Source: Rhodeus uyekii
Lineage: Eukaryota > Chordata > Actinopteri > Cypriniformes > Acheilognathidae
Direction: 5' to 3'
Assembly: GCA_037043235.1 (NCBI GenBank)
Contig: JAWRVZ010000574.1
Location: 1 to 64,000, forward strand
Length of the DNA stretch: 64,000 bases
Part shown: positions 21,612 to 34,505 of the stretch, one piece after another
Position numbering within the stretch: position 1 is the first letter of the stretch
Layout: each line of letters begins with the position of its first letter
Notes under the pieces: model-generated
Told to the model about the DNA's origin: nothing
The model's database searches: none
What the model saw: the letters and a program-made list of their open reading frames with translations, nothing else
Position numbers and translations under genes: made by a program

Positions 21612-22281
21612 TGCTCTTCAGCTCAAGTTGTGTTTTGAACAGCCATCTGGGCATCCTGGTAAATTCCTTATGTCAATCGTGTTTGGAGCAAAGGCGTTTG
21701 TTTGGTTCTTTGGGCAGCAGGAAAGAGATAAGTCTCCAGTGTTACTGCAGGAGATACTTGATATTTGATGGAGATCTTGGCATGTCAGGCCAGTAAGTTC
21801 TTGCGTTTTTCCCAGAGTCCTCTGTATTGCCATCTATCAACGACTGGTAAATTACTTATGTCAATCGTGTTTGGAGCAAAGACGTGTGTTTGGCTCTTTG
21901 GACAGCAGGAAAGAGATAAGTCTCCAGTGTGACTGGAGGAGATACTTGATGTTTGATGGAGATCTTGGCATGTCAGGCCAGTAAGTTCTTGCGTTTTTCC
22001 CAGAGTCAGGTCGAAACAAAGAGAATACGATTTCCTCTGTATTGCCATCTATCAACGACTGGTAAATTACTTATGTCAATCGTGTTTGGAGCAAAGACGT
22101 GTGTTTGGCTCTTTGGACAGCAGGAAAGAGATAAGTCTCCAGTGTGACTGGAGGAGATACTTGATGTTTGATGGAGAATATGATTTCCTAGGTTTTGCCA
22201 TCTGTCAAAGACTTTCAAATATTTGTAATGACTCTTAAGGAATTTTCCAACAGGCATGAGAAACAAAACAACAAAACGTAC

Positions 22282-22353
22282 GCATTGGTGGTATAGTGGT
22301 GAGCATAGCTGCCTTCCAAGCAGTTGACCTGGGTTCGATTCCCAGCCAATGCA
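22282..22353 (+). tRNA. tRNA-Gly-TCC: tRNA-Gly(TCC), consensus copy
   Basis: Consensus tRNA with CTTCAACTC trailer and AAGGAATTTTCC leader. First tRNA of the first 1968-bp block. T4 at 22375-22378. Next at +1199. Confidence 0.97.
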
Positions 22354-23480
22354 TGCTCTTCAACTCAAGTTGTGTTTTGAACAGCCATCTGGGGATCCTG
22401 GTAAATTCCTTATGTCAATCGTGTTTGGAGCAAAGACGTGTGTTTGGCTCTTTGGGCAGCAGGAAAGAGATAAGTCTCCAGTGTTACTGCAGGAGATACT
22501 TGATATTTGATGGAGATCTTGGCATGTCAGGCCAGTAAGTTCTTGCGTTTTTCCCAGAGTCAGGTCGAAACAAAGAGAATATGATTTCCTCTGTATTGCC
22601 ATCTATCAACGACTGGTAAATTACTTATGTCAATCGTGTTTGGAGCAAAGACGTGTGTTTGGCTCTTTGGACAGCAGGAAAGAGATAAGTCTCCAGTGTG
22701 ACTGGAGGAGATACTTGATGTTTGATGGAGATCTTGGCATGTCAGGCCAGTAAGTTCTTGCGTTTTTCCCAGAGTCAGGTCGAAACAAAGAGAATACGAT
22801 TTCCTCTGTATTGCCATCTATCAACGACTGGTAAATTCCTTATGTCAATCGTGTTTGGAGCAAAGACGTGTGTTTGGCTCTTTGGACAGCAGGAAAGAGA
22901 TAAGTCTCCAGTGTGACTGGAGGAGATACTTGATTTTTGATGGAGATCTTGTCATGTCAGGCCAGTAAGTTCTTGCGTTTTTCCCAGAGTCAGGTCGAAA
23001 CAAAGAGAATACGATTTCCTCAGTATTGCCATCTATCAACGACTGGTAAATTACTTATGTCAATCGTGTTTGGAGCAAAGACGTGTGTTTGGCTCTTTGG
23101 ACAGCAGGAAAGAGATAAGTCTCCAGTGTGACTGGAGGAGATACTTGATGTTTGATGGAGATCTTGGCATGTCAGGCCAGTAAGTTCTTGCGTTTTTCCC
23201 AGAGTCAGGTCGAAACAAAGAGAATACGATTTCCTCTGTATTGCCATCTATCAACGACTGGTAAATTACTTATGTCAATCGTGTTTGGAGCAAAGACATG
23301 TGTTTGGCTCTTTGGACAGCAGGAAAGAGATAAGTCTCCAGTGTGACTCTAGGAGATACTTGATGTTTGATGGAGAATATGATTTCCTAGGTTTTGCCAT
23401 CTGTCAAAGACTTTCAAATATTTGTAATGACTCTTAAGGAGTTTTCCAACAGGCATGAGAAACAAAACAACAAAACATAC

Positions 23481-23552
23481 GCATTGGTGGTATAGTGGTG
23501 AGCATAGCTGCCTTCCAAGCAGTTGACCTGGTTTCGATTCCCAGCCAATGCA
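23481..23552 (+). tRNA. tRNA-Gly-TCC: tRNA-Gly(TCC), G53T family
   Basis: T-stem 53:61 pair lost. Preceded by a monomer with the GACATGTG marker at 23298. T4 at 23574-23577. Next at +769. Confidence 0.88.
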
Positions 23553-24249
23553 TGCTCTTCAGCTCAAGTTGTGTTTTGAACAGCCATCTGGGGATCCTGG
23601 TAAATTCCTTATGTCAATCGTGTTTGGAGCAAAGGCGTTTGTTTGGTTCTTTGGGCAGCAGAAAAGAGATAAGTCTCCAGTGTTACTGCAGGAGATACTT
23701 GATATTTGATGGAGATCTTGGCATGTCAGGCCAGTAAGTTCTTGCGTTTTTCCCAGAGTCAGGTCGAAACAAAGAGAATACGATTTCCTCTGTATTGCCA
23801 TCTATCAACGACTGGTAAATTACTTATGTCAATCGTGTTTGGAGCAAAGACGTGTGTTTGGCTCTTTGGACAGCAGGAAAGAGATAAGTCTCCAGTGTGA
23901 CTGGAGGAGATACTTGATGTTTGATGGAGATCTTGGCATGTCAGGCCAGTAAGTTCTTGCGTTTTTCCCAGAGTCAGGTCGAAACAAAGAGAATACGATT
24001 TCCTCTGTATTGCCATCTATCAACGACTGGTAAATTACTTATGTCAATCGTGTTTGGAGCAAAGACGTGTGTTTGGCTCTTTGGACAGCAGGAAAGAGAT
24101 AAGTCTCCAGTGTGACTGGAGGAGATACTTGATGTTTGATGGAGAATATGATTTCCTAGGTTTTGCCATCTGTCAAAGACTTTCAAATATTTGTAATGAC
24201 TCTTAAGGAATTTTCCAACAGGCATGAGAAACAAAACAACAAAACGTAC

Positions 24250-24321
24250 GCATTGGTGGTATAGTGGTGAGCATAGCTGCCTTCCAAGCAGTTGACCTGG
24301 GTTCGATTCCCAGCCAATGCA
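24250..24321 (+). tRNA. tRNA-Gly-TCC: tRNA-Gly(TCC), consensus copy
   Basis: Counterpart of 22282 in the second 1968-bp block; same leader and trailer. T4 at 24343-24346. Next at +1199. Confidence 0.97.
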
Positions 24322-25448
24322 TGCTCTTCAACTCAAGTTGTGTTTTGAACAGCCATCTGGGGATCCTGGTAAATTCCTTATGTCAATCGTGTTTGGAGCA
24401 AAGACGTGTGTTTGGCTCTTTGGGCAGCAGGAAAGAGATAAGTCTCCAGTGTTACTGCAGGAGATACTTGATATTTGATGGAGATCTTGGCATGTCAGGC
24501 CAGTAAGTTCTTGCGTTTTTCCCAGAGTCAGGTCGAAACAAAGAGAATATGATTTCCTCTGTATTGCCATCTATCAACGACTGGTAAATTACTTATGTCA
24601 ATCGTGTTTGGAGCAAAGACGTGTGTTTGGCTCTTTGGACAGCAGGAAAGAGATAAGTCTCCAGTGTGACTGGAGGAGATACTTGATGTTTGATGGAGAT
24701 CTTGGCATGTCAGGCCAGTAAGTTCTTGCGTTTTTCCCAGAGTCAGGTCGAAACAAAGAGAATACGATTTCCTCTGTATTGCCATCTATCAACGACTGGT
24801 AAATTCCTTATGTCAATCGTGTTTGGAGCAAAGACGTGTGTTTGGCTCTTTGGACAGCAGGAAAGAGATAAGTCTCCAGTGTGACTGGAGGAGATACTTG
24901 ATTTTTGATGGAGATCTTGTCATGTCAGGCCAGTAAGTTCTTGCGTTTTTCCCAGAGTCAGGTCGAAACAAAGAGAATACGATTTCCTCAGTATTGCCAT
25001 CTATCAACGACTGGTAAATTACTTATGTCAATCGTGTTTGGAGCAAAGACGTGTGTTTGGCTCTTTGGACAGCAGGAAAGAGATAAGTCTCCAGTGTGAC
25101 TGGAGGAGATACTTGATGTTTGATGGAGATCTTGGCATGTCAGGCCAGTAAGTTCTTGCGTTTTTCCCAGAGTCAGGTCGAAACAAAGAGAATACGATTT
25201 CCTCTGTATTGCCATCTATCAACGACTGGTAAATTACTTATGTCAATCGTGTTTGGAGCAAAGACATGTGTTTGGCTCTTTGGACAGCAGGAAAGAGATA
25301 AGTCTCCAGTGTGACTCTAGGAGATACTTGATGTTTGATGGAGAATATGATTTCCTAGGTTTTGCCATCTGTCAAAGACTTTCAAATATTTGTAATGACT
25401 CTTAAGGAGTTTTCCAACAGGCATGAGAAACAAAACAACAAAACATAC

Positions 25449-25520
25449 GCATTGGTGGTATAGTGGTGAGCATAGCTGCCTTCCAAGCAGTTGACCTGGT
25501 TTCGATTCCCAGCCAATGCA
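25449..25520 (+). tRNA. tRNA-Gly-TCC: tRNA-Gly(TCC), G53T family
   Basis: Counterpart of 23481 in the second 1968-bp block. T4 at 25542-25545. It starts three G53T units in a row at exact 769-bp steps. Confidence 0.88.
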
Positions 25521-26217
25521 TGCTCTTCAGCTCAAGTTGTGTTTTGAACAGCCATCTGGGGATCCTGGTAAATTCCTTATGTCAATCGTGTTTGGAGCAA
25601 AGGCGTTTGTTTGGTTCTTTGGGCAGCAGAAAAGAGATAAGTCTCCAGTGTTACTGCAGGAGATACTTGATATTTGATGGAGATCTTGGCATGTCAGGCC
25701 AGTAAGTTCTTGCGTTTTTCCCAGAGTCAGGTCGAAACAAAGAGAATACGATTTCCTCTGTATTGCCATCTATCAACGACTGGTAAATTACTTATGTCAA
25801 TCGTGTTTGGAGCAAAGACGTGTGTTTGGCTCTTTGGACAGCAGGAAAGAGATAAGTCTCCAGTGTGACTGGAGGAGATACTTGATGTTTGATGGAGATC
25901 TTGGCATGTCAGGCCAGTAAGTTCTTGCGTTTTTCCCAGAGTCAGGTCGAAACAAAGAGAATACGATTTCCTCTGTATTGCCATCTATCAACGACTGGTA
26001 AATTACTTATGTCAATCGTGTTTGGAGCAAAGACGTGTGTTTGGCTCTTTGGACAGCAGGAAAGAGATAAGTCTCCAGTGTGACTCTAGGAGATACTTGA
26101 TGTTTGATGGAGAATATGATTTCCTAGGTTTTGCCATCTGTCAAAGACTTTCAAATATTTGTAATGACTCTTAAGGAGTTTTCCAACAGGCATGAGAAAC
26201 AAAACAACAAAACATAC

Positions 26218-26289
26218 GCATTGGTGGTATAGTGGTGAGCATAGCTGCCTTCCAAGCAGTTGACCTGGTTTCGATTCCCAGCCAATGCA
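26218..26289 (+). tRNA. tRNA-Gly-TCC: tRNA-Gly(TCC), G53T family
   Basis: Second of the three adjacent G53T units. T4 at 26311-26314. Next at +769. Confidence 0.88.
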
Positions 26290-26986
26290 TGCTCTTCAGC
26301 TCAAGTTGTGTTTTGAACAGCCATCTGGGGATCCTGGTAAATTCCTTATGTCAATCGTGTTTGGAGCAAAGGCGTTTGTTTGGTTCTTTGGGCAGCAGAA
26401 AAGAGATAAGTCTCCAGTGTTACTGCAGGAGATACTTGATATTTGATGGAGATCTTGGCATGTCAGGCCAGTAAGTTCTTGCGTTTTTCCCAGAGTCAGG
26501 TCGAAACAAAGAGAATACGATTTCCTCTGTATTGCCATCTATCAACGACTGGTAAATTACTTATGTCAATCGTGTTTGGAGCAAAGACGTGTGTTTGGCT
26601 CTTTGGACAGCAGGAAAGAGATAAGTCTCCAGTGTGACTGGAGGAGATACTTGATGTTTGATGGAGATCTTGGCATGTCAGGCCAGTAAGTTCTTGCGTT
26701 TTTCCCAGAGTCAGGTCGAAACAAAGAGAATACGATTTCCTCTGTATTGCCATCTATCAACGACTGGTAAATTACTTATGTCAATCGTGTTTGGAGCAAA
26801 GACGTGTGTTTGGCTCTTTGGACAGCAGGAAAGAGATAAGTCTCCAGTGTGACTCTAGGAGATACTTGATGTTTGATGGAGAATATGATTTCCTAGGTTT
26901 TGCCATCTGTCAAAGACTTTCAAATATTTGTAATGACTCTTAAGGAGTTTTCCAACAGGCATGAGAAACAAAACAACAAAACATAC

Positions 26987-27058
26987 GCATTGGTGGTATA
27001 GTGGTGAGCATAGCTGCCTTCCAAGCAGTTGACCTGGTTTCGATTCCCAGCCAATGCA
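26987..27058 (+). tRNA. tRNA-Gly-TCC: tRNA-Gly(TCC), G53T family
   Basis: Third of the three adjacent G53T units; the next spacing drops to 555 bp. T4 at 27080-27083. Confidence 0.88.
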
Positions 27059-27541
27059 TGCTCTTCAGCTCAAGTTGTGTTTTGAACAGCCATCTGGGGA
27101 TCCTGGTAAATTCCTTATGTCAATCGTGTTTGGAGCAAAGGCGTTTGTTTGGTTCTTTGGGCAGCAGAAAAGAGATAAGTCTCCAGTGTTACTGCAGGAG
27201 ATACTTGATATTTGATGGAGATCTTGGCATGTCAGGCCAGTAAGTTCTTGCGTTTTTCCCAGAGTCAGGTCGAAACAAAGAGAATACGATTTCCTCTGTA
27301 TTGCCATCTATCAACGACTGGTAAATTACTTATGTCAATCGTGTTTGGAGCAAAGACGTGTGTTTGGCTCTTTGGACAGCAGGAAAGAGATAAGTCTCCA
27401 GTGTGACTCTAGGAGATACTTGATGTTTGATGGAGAATATGATTTCCTAGGTTTTGCCATCTGTCAAAGACTTTCAAATATTTGTAATGACTCTTAAGGA
27501 GTTTTTCCAACAGGCATGAGAAACAAAAAAACAAAATGTAC

Positions 27542-27613
27542 GCATTGGTGGTATAGTGGTGAGCATAGCTGCCTTCCAAGCAGTTGACCTGGGTTCGATT
27601 CCCAGCCAATGCA
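27542..27613 (+). tRNA. tRNA-Gly-TCC: tRNA-Gly(TCC), consensus copy
   Basis: Consensus tRNA with GGAGTTTTTCC leader. The following n=4 spacer carries the same CTTGTCATG and GACATGTG (28558) markers as the 1968-bp blocks. T4 at 27635-27638. Confidence 0.97.
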
Positions 27614-28740
27614 TGCTCTTCAGCTCAAGTTGTGTTTTGAACAGCCATCTGGGGATCCTGGTAAATTCCTTATGTCAATCGTGTTTGGAGCAAAGGCGTT
27701 TGTTTGGTTCTTTGGGCAGCAGAAAAGAGATAAGTCTCCAGTGTTACTGCAGGAGATACTTGATATTTGATGGAGATCTTGGCATGTCAGGCCAGTAAGT
27801 TCTTGCGTTTTTCCCAGAGTCAGGTCGAAACAAAGAGAATACGATTTCCTCTGTATTGCCATCTATCAACGACTGGTAAATTACTTATGTCAATCGTGTT
27901 TGGAGCAAAGACGTGTGTTTGGCTCTTTGGACAGCAGGAAAGAGATAAGTCTCCAGTGTGACTGGAGGAGATACTTGATGTTTGATGGAGATCTTGGCAT
28001 GTCAGGCCAGTAAGTTCTTGCGTTTTTCCCAGAGTCAGGTCGAAACAAAGAGAATACGATTTCCTCTGTATTGCCATCTATCAACGACTGGTAAATTCCT
28101 TATGTCAATCGTGTTTGGAGCAAAGACGTGTGTTTGGCTCTTTGGACAGCAGGAAAGAGATAAGTCTCCAGTGTGACTGGAGGAGATACTTGATTTTTGA
28201 TGGAGATCTTGTCATGTCAGGCCAGTAAGTTCTTGCGTTTTTCCCAGAGTCAGGTCGAAACAAAGAGAATACGATTTCCTCAGTATTGCCATCTATCAAC
28301 GACTGGTAAATTACTTATGTCAATCGTGTTTGGAGCAAAGACGTGTGTTTGGCTCTTTGGACAGCAGGAAAGAGATAAGTCTCCAGTGTGACTGGAGGAG
28401 ATACTTGATGTTTGATGGAGATCTTGGCATGTCAGGCCAGTAAGTTCTTGCGTTTTTCCCAGAGTCAGGTCGAAACAAAGAGAATACGATTTCCTCTGTA
28501 TTGCCATCTATCAACGACTGGTAAATTACTTATGTCAATCGTGTTTGGAGCAAAGACATGTGTTTGGCTCTTTGGACAGCAGGAAAGAGATAAGTCTCCA
28601 GTGTGACTCTAGGAGATACTTGATGTTTGATGGAGAATATGATTTCCTAGGTTTTGCCATCTGTCAAAGACTTTCAAATATTTGTAATGACTCTTAAGGA
28701 GTTTTCCAACAGGCATGAGAAACAAAACAACAAAACATAC

Positions 28741-28812
28741 GCATTGGTGGTATAGTGGTGAGCATAGCTGCCTTCCAAGCAGTTGACCTGGTTTCGATTC
28801 CCAGCCAATGCA
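28741..28812 (+). tRNA. tRNA-Gly-TCC: tRNA-Gly(TCC), G53T family
   Basis: T-stem 53:61 pair lost. T4 at 28834-28837. Next at +769, another G53T copy. Confidence 0.88.
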
Positions 28813-29509
28813 TGCTCTTCAGCTCAAGTTGTGTTTTGAACAGCCATCTGGGGATCCTGGTAAATTCCTTATGTCAATCGTGTTTGGAGCAAAGGCGTTT
28901 GTTTGGTTCTTTGGGCAGCAGAAAAGAGATAAGTCTCCAGTGTTACTGCAGGAGATACTTGATATTTGATGGAGATCTTGGCATGTCAGGCCAGTAAGTT
29001 CTTGCGTTTTTCCCAGAGTCAGGTCGAAACAAAGAGAATACGATTTCCTCTGTATTGCCATCTATCAACGACTGGTAAATTACTTATGTCAATCGTGTTT
29101 GGAGCAAAGACGTGTGTTTGGCTCTTTGGACAGCAGGAAAGAGATAAGTCTCCAGTGTGACTGGAGGAGATACTTGATGTTTGATGGAGATCTTGGCATG
29201 TCAGGCCAGTAAGTTCTTGCGTTTTTCCCAGAGTCAGGTCGAAACAAAGAGAATACGATTTCCTCTGTATTGCCATCTATCAACGACTGGTAAATTACTT
29301 ATGTCAATCGTGTTTGGAGCAAAGACGTGTGTTTGGCTCTTTGGACAGCAGGAAAGAGATAAGTCTCCAGTGTGACTCTAGGAGATACTTGATGTTTGAT
29401 GGAGAATATGATTTCCTAGGTTTTGCCATCTGTCAAAGACTTTCAAATATTTGTAATGACTCTTAAGGAGTTTTCCAACAGGCATGAGAAACAAAACAAC
29501 AAAACATAC

Positions 29510-29581
29510 GCATTGGTGGTATAGTGGTGAGCATAGCTGCCTTCCAAGCAGTTGACCTGGTTTCGATTCCCAGCCAATGCA
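29510..29581 (+). tRNA. tRNA-Gly-TCC: tRNA-Gly(TCC), G53T family
   Basis: T-stem 53:61 pair lost. T4 at 29603-29606. The next leader switches to the GATGGAAAATATG form. Next at +555. Confidence 0.88.
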
Positions 29582-30064
29582 TGCTCTTCAGCTCAAGTTG
29601 TGTTTTGAACAGCCATCTGGGGATCCTGGTAAATTCCTTATGTCAATCGTGTTTGGAGCAAAGGCGTTTGTTTGGTTCTTTGGGCAGCAGAAAAGAGATA
29701 AGTCTCCAGTGTTACTGCAGGAGATACTTGATATTTGATGGAGATCTTGGCATGTCAGGCCAGTAAGTTCTTGCGTTTTTCCCAGAGTCAGGTCGAAACA
29801 AAGAGAATACGATTTCCTCTGTATTGCCATCTATCAACGACTGGTAAATTCCTTATGTCAATCGTGTTTGGAGCAAAGACGTGTGTTTGGCTCTTTGGAC
29901 AGCAGGAAAGAGATAAGTCTCCAGTGTGACTGGAGGAGATACTTGATGTTTGATGGAAAATATGATTTCCTAGGTTTTGCCATCTGTCAAAGACTTTCAA
30001 ATATTTGTAATGACTCTTAAGGAGTTTTCCAACAGGCATGAGAAACAAAAAAAAAAAAACGTAC

Positions 30065-30136
30065 GCATTGGTGGTATAGTGGTGAGCATAGCTGCCTTCC
30101 AATCAGTTGACCTGGGTTCGATTCCCAGCCAATGCA
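30065..30136 (+). tRNA. tRNA-Gly-TCC: tRNA-Gly(TCC) with G39T
   Basis: G39 is T, so C31 faces T at the anticodon-loop closing pair; promoter boxes intact. The leader contains a run of twelve A. T4 at 30158-30161. Same lesion as 39978. Confidence 0.9.
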
Positions 30137-30618
30137 TGCTCTTCAACTCAAGTTGTGTTTTGAACAGCCATCTGGGGATCCTGGTAAATTCCTTATGTCA
30201 ATCGTGTTTGGAGCAAAGACGTGTGTTTGGCTCTTTGGGCAGCAGGAAAGAGATAAGTCTCCAGTGTTACTGCAGGAGATACTTGATATTTGATGGAGAT
30301 CTTGGCATGTCAGGCCAGTAAGTTCTTGCGTTTTTCCCAGAGTCAGGTCGAAACAAAGAGAATACGATTTCCTCTGTATTGCCATCTATCAACGACTGGT
30401 AAATTACTTATGTCAATCGTGTTTGGAGCAAAGACGTGTGTTTGGCTCTTTGGACAGCAGGAAAGAGATAAGTCTCCAGTGTGACTCTAGGAGATACTTG
30501 ATGTTTGATGGAGAATATGATTTCCTAGGTTTTGCCATCTGTCAAAGACTTTCAAATATTTGTAATGACTCTTAAGGAGTTTTCCAACAGGCATGAGAAA
30601 CAAAAAAACAAAATGTAC

Positions 30619-30690
30619 GCATTGGTGGTATAGTGGTGAGCATAGCTGCCTTCCAAGCAGTTGACCTGGGTTCGATTCCCAGCCAATGCA
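30619..30690 (+). tRNA. tRNA-Gly-TCC: tRNA-Gly(TCC), consensus copy
   Basis: Consensus tRNA. First of three copies starting a 1172-bp unit (n=4, one 188-bp monomer, one CCTAGG hybrid monomer); the others are 34988 and 38252. T4 at 30712-30715. Confidence 0.97.
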
Positions 30691-31790
30691 TGCTCTTCAG
30701 CTCAAGTTGTGTTTTGAACAGCCATCTGGGGATCCTGGTAAATTCCTTATGTCAATCGTGTTTGGAGCAAAGGCGTTTGTTTGGTTCTTTGGGCAGCAGA
30801 AAAGAGATAAGTCTCCAGTGTTACTGCAGGAGATACTTGATATTTGATGGAGATCTTGGCATGTCAGGCCAGTAAGTTCTTGCGTTTTTCCCAGAGTCAG
30901 GTCGAAACAAAGAGAATACGATTTCCTCTGTATTGCCATCTATCAACGACTGGTAAATTACTTATGTCAATCGTGTTTGGAGCAAAGACGTGTGTTTGGC
31001 TCTTTGGACAGCAGGAAAGAGATAAGTCTCCAGTGTTACTGCAGGAGATACTTGATATTTGATGGAGATCTTGGCATGTCAGGCCAGTAAGTTCTTGCGT
31101 TTTTCCCAGAGTCCTCTGTATTGCCATCTATCAACGACTGGTAAATTACTTATGTCAATCGTGTTTGGAGCAAAGACGTGTGTTTGGCTCTTTGGACAGC
31201 AGGAAAGAGATAAGTCTCCAGTGTGACTGGAGGAGATACTTGATGTTTGATGGAGATCTTGGCATGTCAGGCCAGTAAGTTCTTGCGTTTTTCCCAGGGT
31301 CAGGTCGAAACAAAGAGAATACGATTTCCTAGGTTTTGCCATCTATCAACGACTGGTAAATTACTTATGTCAATCGTGTTTGGAGCAAAGACGTGTGTTT
31401 GGCTCTTTGGACAGCAGGAAAGAGATAAGTCTCCAGTGTGACTGGAGGAGATACTTGATTTTTGATGGAGATCTTGTCATGTCAGGCCAGTAAGTTCTTG
31501 CGTTTTTCCCAGAGTCAGGTCGAAACAAAGAGAATACGATTTCCTCTGTATTGCCATCTATCAACGACTGGTAAATTCCTTATGTCAATCGTGTTTGGAG
31601 CAAAGACGTGTGTTTGGCTCTTTGGACAGCAGGAAAGAGATAAGTCTCCAGTGTGACTGGAGGAGATACTTGATGTTTGATGGAAAATATGATTTCCTAG
31701 GTTTTGCCATCTGTCACAGACTTTCAAATATTTGTAATGACTCTTAAGGAGCTTTCCAACAGGCATGAGAAACAAAAAAACAAAACGTAC

Positions 31791-31862
31791 GCATTGGTGG
31801 TATAGTGGTGAGCATAGCTGCCTTCCAAGCAGTTGACCTGGGTTCGATTCCCAGCCAATGCA
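31791..31862 (+). tRNA. tRNA-Gly-TCC: tRNA-Gly(TCC), consensus copy
   Basis: Consensus tRNA. The leader carries CTGTCACAGAC and GGAGCTTTCC, shared only with 36160 and 39424. T4 at 31884-31887. Next at +554. Confidence 0.97.
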
Positions 31863-32344
31863 TGCTCTTCAACTCAAGTTGTGTTTTGAACAGCCATCTG
31901 GGGATCCTGGTAAATTCCTTATGTCAATCGTGTTTGGAGCAAAGACGTGTGTTTGGCTCTTTGGGCAGCAGGAAAGAGATAAGTCTCCAGTGTTACTGCA
32001 GGAGATACTTGATATTTGATGGAGATCTTGGCATGTCAGGCCAGTAAGTTCTTGCGTTTTTCCCAGAGTCAGGTCGAAACAAAGAGAATACGATTTCCTC
32101 TGTATTGCCATCTATCAACGACTGGTAAATTACTTATGTCAATCGTGTTTGGAGCAAAGACGTGTGTTTGGCTCTTTGGACAGCAGGAAAGAGATAAGTC
32201 TCCAGTGTGACTCTAGGAGATACTTGATGTTTGATGGAGAATATGATTTCCTAGGTTTTGCCATCTGTCAAAGACTTTCAAATATTTGTAATGACTCTTA
32301 AGGAGTTTTCCAACAGGCATGAGAAACAAAAAAACAAAATGTAC

Positions 32345-32416
32345 GCATTGGTGGTATAGTGGTGAGCATAGCTGCCTTCCAAGCAGTTGACCTGGGTTCG
32401 ATTCCCAGCCAATGCA
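32345..32416 (+). tRNA. tRNA-Gly-TCC: tRNA-Gly(TCC), consensus copy
   Basis: Consensus tRNA, followed by a monomer with AAGACTCCAGTG (32752), a marker repeated at 34072 and 37675. T4 at 32438-32441. Next at +766, three bases short because of a shortened A-rich leader. Confidence 0.97.
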
Positions 32417-33110
32417 TGCTCTTCAGCTCAAGTTGTGTTTTGAACAGCCATCTGGGGATCCTGGTAAATTCCTTATGTCAATCGTGTTTGGAGCAAAGGC
32501 GTTTGTTTGGTTCTTTGGGCAGCAGAAAAGAGATAAGTCTCCAGTGTTACTGCAGGAGATACTTGATATTTGATGGAGATCTTGGCATGTCAGGCCAGTA
32601 AGTTCTTGCGTTTTTCCCAGAGTCAGGTCGAAACAAAGAGAATACGATTTCCTCTGTATTGCCATCTATCAACGACTGGTAAATTACTTATGTCAATCGT
32701 GTTTGGAGCAAAGACGTGTGTTTGGCTCTTTGGACAGCAGGAAAGAGATAAGACTCCAGTGTGACTGGAGGAGATACTTGATTTTTGATGGAGATCTTGT
32801 CATGTCAGGCCAGTAAGTTCTTGCGTTTTTCCCAGAGTCAGGTCGAAACAAAGAGAATACGATTTCCTCTGTATTGCCATCTATCAACGACTGGTAAATT
32901 CCTTATGTCAATCGTGTTTGGAGCAAAGACGTGTGTTTGGCTCTTTGGACAGCAGGAAAGAGATAAGTCTCCAGTGTGACTGGAGGAGATACTTGATGTT
33001 TGATGGAAAATATGATTTCCTAGGTTTTGCCATCTGTCAAAGACTTTCAAATATTTGTAATGACTCTTAAGGAGTTTTCCAACATGCATGAGAAACAAAA
33101 AAAATCGTAC

Positions 33111-33182
33111 GCATTGGTGGTATAGTGGTGAGCATAGCTGCCTTCCAACCAGTTGACCTGGGTTCGATTCCCAGCCAATGCA
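33111..33182 (+). tRNA. tRNA-Gly-TCC: tRNA-Gly(TCC) with G39C
   Basis: G39 is C, so C31 faces C in the anticodon stem. The leader has CATGCATGAG and a short AAAAAAAATCGTAC tract. T4 at 33204-33207. Duplicate lesion at 34434. Confidence 0.9.
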
Positions 33183-33664
33183 TGCTCTTCAACTCAAGTT
33201 GTGTTTTGAACAGCCATCTGGGGATCCTGGTAAATTCCTTATGTCAATCGTGTTTGGAGCAAAGACGTGTGTTTGGCTCTTTGGGCAGCAGGAAAGAGAT
33301 AAGTCTCCAGTGTTACTGCAGGAGATACTTGATATTTGATGGAGATCTTGGCATGTCAGGCCAGTAAGTTCTTGCGTTTTTCCCAGAGTCAGGTCGAAAC
33401 AAAGAGAATACGATTTCCTCTGTATTGCCATCTATCAACGACTGGTAAATTACTTATGTCAATCGTGTTTGGAGCAAAGACGTGTGTTTGGCTCTTTGGA
33501 CAGCAGGAAAGAGATAAGTCTCCAGTGTGACTCTAGGAGATACTTGATGTTTGATGGAGAATATGATTTCCTAGGTTTTGCCATCTGTCAAAGACTTTCA
33601 AATATTTGTAATGACTCTTAAGGAGTTTTCCAACAGGCATGAGAAACAAAAAAACAAAATGTAC

Positions 33665-33736
33665 GCATTGGTGGTATAGTGGTGAGCATAGCTGCCTTCC
33701 AAGCAGTTGACCTGGGTTCGATTCCCAGCCAATGCA
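33665..33736 (+). tRNA. tRNA-Gly-TCC: tRNA-Gly(TCC), consensus copy
   Basis: Consensus tRNA; counterpart of 32345 in a 1320-1323-bp block duplication. T4 at 33758-33761. Next at +769. Confidence 0.97.
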
Positions 33737-34433
33737 TGCTCTTCAGCTCAAGTTGTGTTTTGAACAGCCATCTGGGGATCCTGGTAAATTCCTTATGTCA
33801 ATCGTGTTTGGAGCAAAGGCGTTTGTTTGGTTCTTTGGGCAGCAGAAAAGAGATAAGTCTCCAGTGTTACTGCAGGAGATACTTGATATTTGATGGAGAT
33901 CTTGGCATGTCAGGCCAGTAAGTTCTTGCGTTTTTCCCAGAGTCAGGTCGAAACAAAGAGAATACGATTTCCTCTGTATTGCCATCTATCAACGACTGGT
34001 AAATTACTTATGTCAATCGTGTTTGGAGCAAAGACGTGTGTTTGGCTCTTTGGACAGCAGGAAAGAGATAAGACTCCAGTGTGACTGGAGGAGATACTTG
34101 ATTTTTGATGGAGATCTTGTCATGTCAGGCCAGTAAGTTCTTGCGTTTTTCCCAGAGTCAGGTCGAAACAAAGAGAATACGATTTCCTCTGTATTGCCAT
34201 CTATCAACGACTGGTAAATTCCTTATGTCAATCGTGTTTGGAGCAAAGACGTGTGTTTGGCTCTTTGGACAGCAGGAAAGAGATAAGTCTCCAGTGTGAC
34301 TGGAGGAGATACTTGATGTTTGATGGAAAATATGATTTCCTAGGTTTTGCCATCTGTCAAAGACTTTCAAATATTTGTAATGACTCTTAAGGAGTTTTCC
34401 AACAGGCATGAGAAACAAAAAAACAAAACGTAC

Positions 34434-34505
34434 GCATTGGTGGTATAGTGGTGAGCATAGCTGCCTTCCAACCAGTTGACCTGGGTTCGATTCCCAGCCA
34501 ATGCA
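34434..34505 (+). tRNA. tRNA-Gly-TCC: tRNA-Gly(TCC) with G39C
   Basis: Same C31-C39 lesion as 33111, 1323 bp on, but with a normal-length A-rich leader. T4 at 34527-34530. Next at +554. Confidence 0.9.

Larger units (their letters stand above)
22145..24112 (+). repeat. 1968-bp higher-order block, copy 1
   Basis: Contains a consensus tRNA (22282), four monomers including a CTTGTCATG one, a CCTCAGTATTGCC one and a GACATGTG one (23298), a G53T tRNA (23481), and two monomers. Boundaries are approximate. Confidence 0.85.
24113..26080 (+). repeat. 1968-bp higher-order block, copy 2
   Basis: Same tRNA types, monomer order and private markers as copy 1 at a constant offset of 1968 (GACATGTG at 25266). 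After it the leader switches to the CTCTAGGAG form and G53T family, ending the match. Confidence 0.85.
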
